Below are positions 1 to 8,375 of a DNA stretch of 51,899 bases, piece by piece. The translations under genes were made by a program, and so were the position numbers. The notes beneath the pieces are model-generated. The model saw only the letters and a list, made by a program, of their open reading frames with translations. It did no database searches and was not told where the DNA came from. The DNA is from Emiliania huxleyi CCMP1516 (taxonomy: Eukaryota > Haptophyta > Isochrysidales > Noelaerhabdaceae): assembly GCF_000372725.1 (NCBI RefSeq), contig NW_005197273.1:103634-155532 (forward strand), given 5' to 3'. Position 1 is the first letter of the stretch. Each line of letters starts with the position of its first letter.

Positions 1-40
1 TGTTGTGCGAGGGAGGTTGGAGGCTGGCAAAATTCTTATA
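1..40 (+). mobile_element. Retroelement 3' tail at window edge
   Basis: The first bases (TGTTGTGCGAGGGAG) match the end of the retroelement tails at 31265-31280 and, inverted, near 39880 and 39965. They run into an AAAATTCTT block at 29-38, as those tails do. Only the last 40 bp are in the window, so the rest of the element is not visible. Confidence 0.5.
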
Positions 41-172
41 GATCAACACTTTCGATAGACCGAAAGTAAGATCGTTCGGTGCAGAAACGCCGGCCATGCC
101 CATGTAACGCACTTGTGCTCGCTTTTTTTGATTTTTTGGTTTAGAAGTGTCTCCAAGTCTTCTGGACCCATC

Positions 173-920
173 GATGGCCGTCGCCTCGACGCCGCTCGTC
201 GCGGCACCATCGTGCCCGGCCTGGGCGAAGCGTCGTCGCGGGTTCCCGCCGCAGTTCGACGGCAAGCCGTGCGAGCCTGCCGAGGAGGAGGACATGTGGC
301 TGTGCAGAGCCGACGGCCGCGCGCGCAGCACCGCCGACCTGAAGCGCCTGGCGACCGCCGCTCGGGTGCGAGCGAAACGAGCAGGAGATGCAGCCGCCGC
401 GAACACGCGCGATCGGCAGGCGCGCGACCACAGCGCCGCCGGCAGCGTGAGCAGCACGACCGGCGCGCAGCGCCGGCGGTCGCCAAGACCGTGCGCCCAC
501 AACGCGGCCAGTGCGGCTGCCCGGCGCACGCGGTGTGCGGCATGTGCGTCGACCAGGGCAAGCTCGCCGCGGCCGAGCAGGCGGCCATCGACCTGGAGAC
601 GCGCTTCCACGCCTCGACGAACGTCGTCATGGACCTGGAGCGGCCCGAGGACGAGACGGCGGCGCTGCTGCAGCGCTGCGTGCACGTCTCCGACGAGACG
701 AAGCGGCGGCTGCTGGGCGAGTGGAGCGACGAGCGCACGCGCTGCCGCTGCACGCATGCGCCTCGTGCGGCGTGCGCGACCCGTCGCTGACGTACACGCG
801 GGTTGACGTGTCGGCGCTGCCGCGTACTGTGTCTGTGCGCGTAGCCGGCGGCGAAGACGAGACGCGGCACGTGTTTGAGCTCTCGCCCGAGCAGTGCGCT
901 AAGTATCGAGGTTTTAGAAA
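173..920 (+). pseudogene. Helitron-like N-terminal fragment, frameshifted
   Basis: Coding-like sequence in shifting frames. The first frame starts at the ATG at 173. A second frame (about 500-760) carries a small cysteine cluster (CGCPAHAVCGMC). A third (about 745-900) reads ACASCGVRDP...VDVSALP...ELSPEQCAKY. That last block resembles, from memory, the cysteine motif that precedes the helicase-like region in algal Helitron proteins. No Rep or helicase domain follows; the match stops near 920 and an unrelated membrane-protein ORF begins. I infer a truncated, decayed transposon piece. It could instead be exons of a host gene, because frame changes between segments could be introns. Confidence 0.4.
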
Positions 921-1075
921 AGGAGTTGCGGTGTTGATCGCCGCGGGAGCCCTCTTATTTCTGACACACGCCCGTGCGTGCCCGGCGGCCCGGCGGCCCG
1001 GCGGCCCGGTTCCACACGTCACGCGAACCGCCTCCGACGTGCCACCACCGACCAGCCGGACGCCGCCGTGCTTCC

Positions 1076-1612
1076 ATGATCTACCCGCTCGCCGCACCGC
1101 TCTGCCTCACCATCGCCGGCGCTTTTATTGCCGCCGGTACACTCTCGGAGACGGCCGCTCCCTTTGCCTTCACGTGGGGCGTGCCGCTGTCTTTCGCCGG
1201 GCTCATGGTCGTCATGTGGTCTGGCGATGGCTTGTCCTACCTGATGCTGCTCGCGAGCGCGCTCAGCATTGCCCGCAGCGGTTGCAGCACGGCGGCGCCA
1301 CCGCCCGATGCCTTCGCGGCGGCTGCGTGCGACGCTGTGCTGGGCTTGCCGCCGCTGGCGCTGCCGCTGCTCTCGGTCGTGCCGCCGGCGACCCTGGTTG
1401 CGCGCTTCGGCCCGGACGACCCGTGCTTGACCGCGTGGCTGGCGAGCACTCTGGTGTCTCTCGTTCCGGCGCTGCCGCCCGACGTGCAGGCGCTGGCGTG
1501 GCAGCCGGGCGTCGTCTCGTCCGCGCTAATCTTCTTCAACGCGTACTGCATGCTGCGCACGCGCCGCGCCAAGACCGCCGAAGCGATTCCGCAGAGCAAG
1601 AAGGTTTCGTAG
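1076..1612 (+). CDS. Small multi-pass membrane protein, unrecognised
   Basis: Single-exon ORF of 178 aa from the ATG at 1076. It opens with a hydrophobic stretch (YPLAAPLCLTIAGAFIAAG) and has three or four more hydrophobic segments (about residues 40-60, 85-110, 125-145 and 150-170). It ends in a basic tail (RTRRAKTAEAIPQSKKVS). The alternation of hydrophobic runs with short polar loops suggests 4-5 membrane helices. I recognise no family. An upstream in-frame extension lacks an ATG and is proline/arginine-rich, so I prefer this start. The Helitron-like fragment lies just upstream. Confidence 0.5.
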   Translation: MIYPLAAPLCLTIAGAFIAAGTLSETAAPFAFTWGVPLSFAGLMVVMWSGDGLSYLMLLASALSIARSGCSTAAPPPDAFAAAACDAVLGLPPLALPLLSVVPPATLVARFGPDDPCLTAWLASTLVSLVPALPPDVQALAWQPGVVSSALIFFNAYCMLRTRRAKTAEAIPQSKKVS

Positions 1613-2256
1613 GCCGCAATCGTGTCGGGACGTCGCCTTTTGGTTCTCCGTTGGACCTGATATTTGACACAGTCGTCAGTATTGGGATCGTGTGAGCCGC
1701 GACCGCCGCCACCCACGACCGCCGCCACGACACGGTGCGGTGACATACTGTACGACTACCAACGGCGGCTGTCCCAGTGGTGTCGACTGTGTGCATCTAA
1801 ACTCGGTGTCGCGAGCGCCGCACCGCTCTGCCCGCTCTCTGACTCTGTCTGACTGTCTCTCCTCACACCTCAATCCTCTCTCCGGCCGGACCCGGAGGAC
1901 ACGCCGCCCCCCGCGGCCCCGCCCCGGCGCTTGGGCGGCGTCGCGCCCACTTTGTCATTGTGGTTGTCTGCGTGTCTATCTCCGTCTCAGTGTGGAGACG
2001 TTTACCTTTACCTTTTTTCACATGAGACATGTGGGTTGTGGCCCGCCCCGCGCCCTGGCGCGCGCGAAAAAGAGTGGCGAAAAAAAAACATGCTCGAAAC
2101 TAACCGACACGAACAGTACACGCGTTCGTTCGCGAGCGAGGAGCGACACGTGTGGGCTCTCTGGGCCCAAGCCCCAACGCGATACACACTGCGTCGCCAC
2201 TGCGTCGCCCGCCCTTCGCCGGTCTGCGCACCCACCGTCTAGCGTCGTAACGCTCG
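1613..2256. other. Intergenic, no gene seen
   Basis: No convincing coding region. It contains an A-rich run near 2080-2090 and pyrimidine-rich stretches. It ends at the stop codon of CWC15 on the minus strand, so part of it is probably the 3' untranslated region of that gene. Confidence 0.5.
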
Positions 2257-3185
2257 TCACTTGATGTAGCGGTACAGGAACTTGCGGTGGAAGTCGTTGC
2301 GCACGGTGTCGTTGATGAACCGGCGCGCCTCCTTCTTCGGCTCGCGCGCCTGCGGCCAGGTACGGTACGGTGAGGTGCATTGCGGTGCGGTGCGGCGAGG
2401 TGAGGTGCGGTGCGGTGAGGTACACTTCTGCACACACACGAGGGTGGTGGGGCAAGGGCCGGGCGACACTCGCGTCTCCACGTCTTAAAGACAGGAGCCG
2501 CACGGCATTTAAAGTGCTAGAGGAAGAGGGGGAGGGGGGGAGCGAGTGGGGAGGTGCGAGGAGGCGTGGGGAGGTGGCGTGTGCGTGCGTGTGCGTTCGT
2601 GCGTGTGGGTGCGTGCGTGCGGTGGTGGTGGTGGTCTGTGTGTGGGGGGGGGAGGGTGGGGGGTGGGTGGGTGGGTGGGGGCGGGGGCGGGGCGGTGGCG
2701 GCGGCAGCGGCGGCACCTGTCAGCGGCGCGGGCGCGTGCTTGTCGTCCGCGTCGTCAGGGTCGATGATGAGCGCGTCGTCGTCCTCGTCGCCGAGGTCGG
2801 GCGGCGGCGGGGGCGGCTTGAGTGCCGGCGCGCCGCTCGCCTTGCCGATCGCCTTGAGGTGCTCCGCCTCGCGCTCTTCGAGCTCGGCGCGCAGGTCCTT
2901 GCCGCGCAGCTCCGCCTGCGTGCCCTGCCCGTGCTCCCTGTGGCGCGGCGGCGCGGCGGGAGGGCGTCACGCGCGCGGCGCGGATGCCATCCGCGCTCTC
3001 CACCCACCCACAACCCTCTCCTGGCCCGACCCTGCGAGGCCCGTGCGCGCGCACCGTCGCTTGACCGTCAGCTGGCCGGCGAGGTCGTGCACGTGCACGC
3101 GCGAGACGCCAGCAACGTAGCGGCCGCCGCCCTGCTCCTTGCCGCCGATAGCCGCGTGGAAGGTGGGGCGGTGCGCGGTCGTCAT
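2257..3185 (-). CDS. CWC15: CWC15 (Cwf15) spliceosome protein, middle part missing
   Basis: Minus-strand gene for the NineTeen-complex-associated splicing factor Cwc15, a nuclear component of activated spliceosomes. Exon 1 (3185-3055) begins MTTAHRPTFHAAIGGKEQGG, the family's signature start. Exon 2 (2937 to about 2717) reads GTQAELRGKDLRAELEERE then an acidic DLGDEDDDALIIDPDD block. The last exon (2349-2257) gives AREPKKEARRFINDTVRNDF and ends HRKFLYRYIK, the conserved C-terminus. Intron 1 is 117 bp (GTGCGC...CAG). Exon 2 ends in phase 1 (ACA G|GTGCCG), but the last exon starts in phase 0, and the family's central part (a helical LLxELEKIKKER region and the WDDDVVFKN motif) is not found between 2350 and 2716. 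That interval is low-complexity G-rich sequence, so an exon is missing or collapsed in assembly. Identity is sure; the model is incomplete. Confidence 0.88.
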
Positions 3186-3316
3186 CGGAGCGAGGCGAGA
3201 CGGCGAACGCCCAGCCAGAAACGAGAAAACGTGCACTTTGTACGCCTCGTGTGCGATGTGTCTCGCCGCTTTCTAAAATTCTTTTGCGACGCAGCACCGC
3301 GATCTACCTCACCCAC
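3186..3316. promoter_or_regulatory. Shared divergent promoter CWC15 / RPA43
   Basis: Only 131 bp separate the ATG of CWC15 (minus) from that of RPA43 (plus), so both promoters must overlap here. It holds an AAAATTCTTTT block at 3275-3285, 32 bp before the RPA43 ATG, the same motif seen upstream of several other genes in this window. No TATA box is evident. Confidence 0.6.
3275..3285 (+). promoter_or_regulatory. AAAATTCTTTT motif upstream of RPA43
   Basis: Perfect copy of the 11-bp motif, 32 bp upstream of the start codon. Similar copies precede the PX gene (31371), the SAM-like gene (34533), the four-helix membrane gene (39269, minus) and the secreted protein gene (50978). The role is inferred: a core promoter or transcription-start element, or a retroelement target site. 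Confidence 0.4.
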
Positions 3317-4505
3317 ATGCCCAGCGAGGCGTCTTCCTCGCTCAAGTGGATCCACTGCAAGTTCTCCATGCAGCTCAGCCCGGCCCACCTCGCCGACGTG
3401 CGAGCTGGCATCGGCGAGCAGCTCGGGAACTCGATGCTCCGGCGCGAGACGCTCTGCGGCTGTCCCTGCCGGCCACCCCTGACCGGCGCGGGTGCTGGCT
3501 GCAGGTACAACACGTCTCTGGGCGGGGTGGCGCTGATGTTTGACCGGCTGGCCATCAAGAGCGACCTCGCCGTCATCTCCTCCGATGCGCCCGTTGTGTT
3601 TGTGCCCATCGAGGCGCCGGCTCCAATGCCTCTGCCACCCTGTGGCCGCTCCTTCTCTCAGACCCCGAGACGGGTGGCCCTCGGGTGGCAGGTGCGGCTG
3701 CTCGTCTTTGCGCCCGAGGTCGGCCAGCGGATGGAGGCGACCGTCCTCCGCCACGGCGCGCGCAGCTAGATGGCAAGAGATGGCAAGAGATGGCAAGAGA
3801 TGGCAGGCGACACCCGAGCGCCGGCCATGGCCAAATCACCTTGGACACCACACATCAGCTGCTGCCCGAGTGCCGGCAATGGCCTCGCCGCCTTGGACAC
3901 CGCCGGCCATGGCCAGATCACCTTAAGCACCGCGCGTCGCCCGGCTGGGTGGCGGAAGAGGGGCGAGTACCCTGCAGCGTGTCGCGCGCTGTCGCACCCG
4001 CGCGGCGCGGCGCCAGAGAGATGGGGAGACATGGGGAGACATGGGGAGACATGGGGAGAGATGCACGCCCGCGGCGCCAGGGGAGGACCAGAAGATGACG
4101 AGTCAGAGGCGGCGCTGGGGGGACCCGCGCCGCCGGGTGATGACTCTGAGGCATTTGTCTGATGGCAGCCACGCTCGCGTGTGGGGCGGTGGCAGTCCGG
4201 GCGCGTGTACCTAGCCCTCCCCTCCCCGCTCTCGCGCAGGCTCTGACCACCTCGCGCTGCTCGCCCACGGACTCGTCAATGTGACTATACCGCACCGCAC
4301 CGCCGCAGCAGACGCTGCGGCGGGCGACGCCCCGGCAGGCGGCAGCGGGGAGGACGGCGGCGGCGGCGGGGGCGGCGGGGGCGGGGGCGGATCGAACGGG
4401 TTCGCGGATGGCGCAATGCCCGCCGTGGGTGAGAGCGTTCCCTTTGATGTCCGAGCGTTGCACGTCAGCGACGGTCTGCTCACAGTTCTGGGTGAGCTGT
4501 CGTGA
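3317..4505 (+). CDS. RPA43: RNA polymerase I subunit RPA43
   Basis: Three-exon gene for the Rpb7-like stalk subunit of nucleolar RNA polymerase I (with A14 it docks the initiation factor Rrn3/TIF-IA). Exons 3317-3441, 3505-3755 and 4240-4505 join to 213 codons. The spliced protein reads LSPAHLADVRAGIGEQLGNS then MLRYNTSLGGVALMFDRLAI, matching the family's LLRYSExLxGVPIAYDxI. VRLLVFAPEVGQRMEATV follows, then the OB-fold start SDHLALLAHGLVNVTIP, and it ends VGESVPFDVRALHVSDGLLT. A glycine run (about residues 150-165) interrupts the OB fold. Both introns have GC donors (CG|GCGCGA, CACG|GCGCGC) with AG acceptors. Without GC splicing the conserved blocks lie in broken frames. Intron 2 (484 bp) carries short tandem repeats. 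Shares its promoter with CWC15. Confidence 0.87.
3769..4062 (+). repeat. Short tandem repeats inside RPA43 intron 2
   Basis: Three to four copies of ATGGCAAGAG at about 3769-3802 and four copies of ATGGGGAGAC at about 4020-4060. The second motif (ATGGGGAGA) recurs in PfkB intron 4 (36870-36900) and, as its complement, in the MFS intron near 44560-44620. Similar intron filler therefore occurs in three unrelated genes. Confidence 0.7.
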
Positions 4506-5221
4506 TGGCCGCTCGCCGCTCGCGAACCAAACTTTTTTTCATGCGGGGTGAACACTTCTACACCTCACAATCCATAAGCTTAAGCATAGGACGCCTAGCT
4601 GGCCGCGACACTCATTGCCTCGCCCCGGGGAGCACGGTCGGAACGGGGCGCATAGTCGCCGTTTCTGTATCGAAAAGGCTAGTTCCATTTCACTCTGACA
4701 CGCTAATCTTGAAAACGTCCAACGGAGCTCCGTGTTGCTCCCAGCGCCCTCCCCCGCGCTTCCTGCGGCCCTAGCCGATGGTACTAGCATGGGAGGTCAT
4801 CTGGCTACCGCGAGAGCGACCCAACTCGTCGACATCGTCCGATGATGGTGCCTCAAAGTCAGCCTTCGGAGGCTATCGTGGGGTCGAGCCGGCAGTAGCC
4901 GTGACATGTGGTTCCACCACCCCTCGTAGGCTTTGCCTCTGACCGCCACCGTTCCCAGACTGCCTAATGGGATGGAAAGGAAGGCTCGGCGAGCGTATAG
5001 AAGCGTGCTCGACCTCGTCGTGGCAACCTGTACGGCAGCGCTGGTAGGCGCGATGAGCGTCGTGCCACCTGACCCGAGACGGGTCGCAGGCGTCGTACCG
5101 AGCGCATCGAGACCGTGTCATGATGTGATCTGCACGGGTGAGTCACGTCGGCGTCAAAGGAGCGACGTGCGACCTGTCAGAGCTTGATCTCCGATCTCAG
5201 CGGCGTCGAGTCGTCTCTGGC
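4506..5221. other. Intergenic, no gene assigned
   Basis: Base composition falls closer to even here and no conserved protein is visible. An 84-codon plus-strand frame near 4933-5187 contains a hydrophobic patch (LDLVVATCTAALVGAM) but no recognisable family. The region leads into the long hairpin at 5222-5372. Confidence 0.35.
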
Positions 5222-5372
5222 GCGCGACAAAGGTACATACCCAGGACGCGCAGAGGCAGCTGCGACCCAGCCGAGTGGACGGCGTCACACCGCGCCACCT
5301 GCTGTGTGACGCCGTCTACTCGGCGGGGTCGCAGCTGCCTCTGGAAGGCACCGAGATGTACCTTTTTCGCGC
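5222..5372. repeat. Long imperfect inverted repeat (hairpin)
   Basis: Arms 5222-5290 and 5304-5372 are near-perfect reverse complements around a 13-base loop. The inner 40 bp of each arm (GAGGCAGCTGCGACC...GACGGCGTCACAC) differ at only about two positions; the outer parts both end in AAAGGTACAT. Transcribed, it would fold into a stem of about 65 bp. It could be a foldback/MITE transposon or a small-RNA precursor. No coding frame spans it. Confidence 0.75.
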
Positions 5373-5774
5373 AATGGTCAAAATCAAGGTTTTGTAACGC
5401 GAGCTGTGCCACAGTGGAACTAGCCAAAGTCCGAGCAGATATTTCTTTTCTGAACGCGTAGAAGATTCACGTCGAACAAACCTATCCAACAATTACGGAA
5501 GAGATAATTTAACTTCCACCAACAAATAAATACATGTAAACTTCCACCGACGAAAAAACAAATCCGGTGACGCCGACAGCGTGTCAGCATTGCAACGATC
5601 GCCTACGGGGCTCCGGCCTACGTGGTCGCCACCGTGTGCCAACCCTTTCCACCACGCCTTGTCTCACCTAACACCTCGCTGTCAGCCACGCTTCGCCCTG
5701 CCTCCCAGCCTCACATCACCCGGTCGCCACGAATCGCCCTGCCTCGCAAGCCTCACTTCACCCTGTCTCGCAGG
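5373..5774. other. AT-richer spacer and possible upstream exon of the CIA30-like gene
   Basis: An unusually AT-rich stretch (5440-5560) is followed by GC-rich sequence ending in CTGTCTCGCAG at 5774, a good splice acceptor for the CIA30-like exon. CACTTCACCCTGTCTCGCA and related words repeat in the presumed intron. A possible upstream exon (about 5585-5632, reading SIATIAYGAPAYVVAT) is only a guess. Confidence 0.3.
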
Positions 5775-6332
5775 TCCCGCTCGTCACCTTCGACGGAACT
5801 CCCGGTACCACCTTCACCTTCAACGAGCTGAACGATCCCGTCATGGGCGGGCAGTCGACTGGCACCTGGAAGGTTGAGAACGGCATCGGCGTGATGAACG
5901 GCGTCGTCGCCGACGTGCCGTCCCTCAAGGCTCCCGGCTTCATCAAGGCGGCGGCGGACGGCAGCTTCCCCAACGCCAGCTCGCTCCAAGGCTCGCTCCA
6001 AGACGCCGGAGTACAAGGGCTTTCGCGTGACGGTTGCGGCCGGTGCGCTCTCCCCCTCCTTCGCCTGCGCCGGAGGCGGCAACCTCCCTCTCTCGCGCGG
6101 CTGCTACAAGGCCAAGTTTTCCGTGCCGGGCGGCGACGGCTGGCAGCGCGTCGTGCTGCCGCTCTCGTCGTTCAGCGACGCGGTCGCGCGCGAGCTCCGC
6201 GAGGCGCAGCTCGCGACGGAGCGCGGGAGGCGGCGCAACGAGACGCACCGCGCCGAGGAGGCCGAGGGCCTCGTCCAGCTCTCGCACCTGCGCGGCTGGA
6301 TGGACGAGGCCGCGCCGCGCTCAGCCCGCTGA
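5775..6332 (+). pseudogene. CIA30/NDUFAF1-like domain protein, broken
   Basis: From a splice acceptor at 5774 the frame reads VPLVTFDGTPGTTFTFNELN then DPVMGGQSTGTWKVENGIG and VADVPSLKAPGFIKA, a clear CIA30-domain start (mitochondrial complex I assembly factor family, common in algae as plastid or secreted proteins). The expected LVLTVRSSTPEYKGFRV strand is damaged. At 5979-6002 a 12-bp direct duplication (GCTCGCTCCAAG twice) replaces roughly 30 bp and shifts the frame. The domain resumes in another frame as KTPEYKGFRVTVAAGALSPS with CAGGGNLPLSRGCYKAKFSV and VVLPLSSFSD, then diverges into an arginine/glutamate-rich tail ending at 6332. A mini-intron is unlikely because no coding frame fits the gap, so a pseudogene or assembly error is favoured. 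Domain identity is good; gene status is uncertain. Confidence 0.6.
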
Positions 6333-6582
6333 TGCCGCGGCCGATGCCGAGCGCGGCGAGCCCCGACACCGAGGCGCACCGCCGCAACTTTCTCCCGCGC
6401 TGGGCGCCGCGCGTCGGAAACCAGGAGTAATTCCAACCGCGAGCTGGCGGCCGACGAGGCGCTCCACCGCCAGCGCGTCGCCGAGCTCGCCGAGCAGCGG
6501 CGCGTGCTGCAGGCCGCCGAGTTCGACGGCGGGTGCTGGCCGCGCCAGCGCCTTTTCGTGTAACTCACTACTCTAAGTCACC

Positions 6583-8154
6583 TCACGTACTTCCGAAGCC
6601 GAGCACGCCATCCCTCATCGCGATCGTGCAGCGCCCATGGGCGCCGCCGGCAACCTCGAAGGCGGGCCGCCCGGCGGGCTGCGCGCGGGCGCGCCGCGCC
6701 ATGTGGCAGGCGTCAGAGAGGAGGAACTCGGCCGCCGACGGACGCTCGAACGACGAGTTGCGGCGGTAGACGAAGGCGGGGCGCACGGCGCGGAGCGCGC
6801 GGAATTTGGCCTCGGCCTGCTCGGCGGTGACGTCCGCGAGGATCTCGACGACGCGCGACATGTTGGTCCGCGCCGCGTGGTGCGAGACGAAGTAGGCGAT
6901 CTCGCAGTAGTCGAGCCACCGCACGTGCGGCAGGTCGCGCACAAAATCTTGCTCCACCGGCGGCCGTTGCGGGCTGTTCGCCGTGTAGAGCACGTACAGC
7001 GGTATGCAGCCGCCCGCGCCGCCGAGCGCCACCGTCTCCATCACCTTCGCCGTGTTGCCCGGGTCGCCCTGCGCAATGATGCAGAAGCGGCTGCGCGATG
7101 CGGCCTCCAGGTACTGCTCGCGCCCGGCGCTGCGCGCGGTGTCGCGGCGGATGGCGGCGGCCTCGGCCTTGTAGTCGACGACCCGGTACCGCAGACAGTC
7201 GTCGCGCAGCTTGGCGGCCGCGTGCTGCGTCGTCTGGCGCCATGTTCCCAGGCACGATGGCTGGTCGCCCACGACGTTGCCCTCGCTGTCCCTGTACTCC
7301 TTCCCTCGGGCATTGATCGCCTTGGACCGCGTGGCGGTGTGCACGTGCGAGGCGTCGGGCGGGGCCGCGCACGCGTCGTTGCAGAAGGTGTGGTAAACGT
7401 GCTTGTCGGGATGGGTCGCGGGTGCGCCCCTCGGCTTCCGGAGGTCGGGGTGGTCGCAGATCTCGTAGGCGCCGACAGTGCAGTTGATCCCAAAGCTCTG
7501 GGTCCACGCCCTCGGATTCGCGTAGAGCTGCTGCCAGATGAGATAGCGAAGCGGCATCAGGTAGAGCTTCGGCACGTGACCGCCGAGGAAGACGACCTGG
7601 TTGCGCTCCGCCCACGGCAGCGGCTTCGGCACGCGGCCGGAGAGCAGCCACTGCGGCTGCGCGACCGCAAACGGCGCGACGAGCGTGGGCTCGTCGCGGT
7701 AGGCGCTCGATCCCGGCCCCGTGAGGAGGATCTGATCGCGCATCCAGATCGTGTCCGCCTTCGGCCGCGTGTGCTGCAAGCAGCCCTGGATGTACTGGAG
7801 CGACACGAGCTTCGGCGGCACGGGCCGTGTGGACGACTCGTTCGGGTAGAGCGTGCGGTTCTCGGCGAGGTAGGTGAGCTCTCGTCTCAGCGTGAACTCC
7901 TTCCGCGCAACGCACAGCTGCGAGTAGTTGGCGGCGACATAGACGAGGTCGGCGTCTGCGATGCTCGCCGCCGTCCACGCCGCCGGCCGCCGGGCGTACG
8001 CACGCTGCAGCTTGAGCTCCGTCGAGAACGGATCGCGCTCCCAGTGTGCGCCAGCGCCCCGCGCGTTCCAGAAATCGGGATTCGCGGCGTGTACGAAGGC
8101 CTCGTGGGTGTAGACCTTGCACGGCTCGAGCGCAGCGAGAAGCGTGTGGCGCAT
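6583..8154 (-). CDS. Exostosin-like (GT47) glycosyltransferase
   Basis: Single long exon of 523 aa from the ATG at 8154; the frame stays open for another 18 codons upstream. Exostosin-family hallmarks: KVYTHEAF near the start, a central WLLSGRVPKPLPWAERNQVV then FLGGHVPK (donor-fold entry), and the C-terminal block SRFCIIAQGDPGNTAKVMET with GGCIPLYVL, the family's nucleotide-sugar binding region (compare SKFCLxPxGDxxxxxR...GCIPVIL). Such enzymes act in the Golgi on cell-wall or scale polysaccharides. No transmembrane anchor is present; the first exon with the anchor may lie upstream, where retroelement tails (8266-8375) have landed. Codon use is typical of the window. The exact sugar specificity cannot be told. 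Confidence 0.75.
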   Translation of the reverse strand: MRHTLLAALEPCKVYTHEAFVHAANPDFWNARGAGAHWERDPFSTELKLQRAYARRPAAWTAASIADADLVYVAANYSQLCVARKEFTLRRELTYLAENRTLYPNESSTRPVPPKLVSLQYIQGCLQHTRPKADTIWMRDQILLTGPGSSAYRDEPTLVAPFAVAQPQWLLSGRVPKPLPWAERNQVVFLGGHVPKLYLMPLRYLIWQQLYANPRAWTQSFGINCTVGAYEICDHPDLRKPRGAPATHPDKHVYHTFCNDACAAPPDASHVHTATRSKAINARGKEYRDSEGNVVGDQPSCLGTWRQTTQHAAAKLRDDCLRYRVVDYKAEAAAIRRDTARSAGREQYLEAASRSRFCIIAQGDPGNTAKVMETVALGGAGGCIPLYVLYTANSPQRPPVEQDFVRDLPHVRWLDYCEIAYFVSHHAARTNMSRVVEILADVTAEQAEAKFRALRAVRPAFVYRRNSSFERPSAAEFLLSDACHMARRARAQPAGRPAFEVAGGAHGRCTIAMRDGVLGFGST

Positions 8155-8265
8155 CGAGCTTGTTTGGTTCCGATGCCGCACGCGATCCGTCGTGACCCGA
8201 CCAGCCACAAAATCGGCGAGGATCTTGGATAACTTTGGATCGCAGCGGGCATTCCTGGCAGGCTT

Positions 8266-8375
8266 TTGTCAAATTCTTTTATTCCGTGCCCAGGGAATTT
8301 TGTTGTAAAATTCTTTTATTCTCTTTGCATAGACAGTTTTGTTGTAAAATTCTTTTATTCTCTTTGCATAGACAG
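8266..8375 (+). mobile_element. Stacked retroelement tail ends
   Basis: Three AAATTCTTTT blocks (8270-8280, 8307-8317, 8346-8356). The last two are preceded by TTTTGTTGTA and followed by a 23-bp unit containing CTCTTTGCATAGACAG. The word CCGTGCCCAG between them also occurs in the tails at 31255-31265 and, inverted, near 39825 and 39890. I read this as repeated insertion of element 3' ends at the same site, upstream of the exostosin-like gene. Confidence 0.6.
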
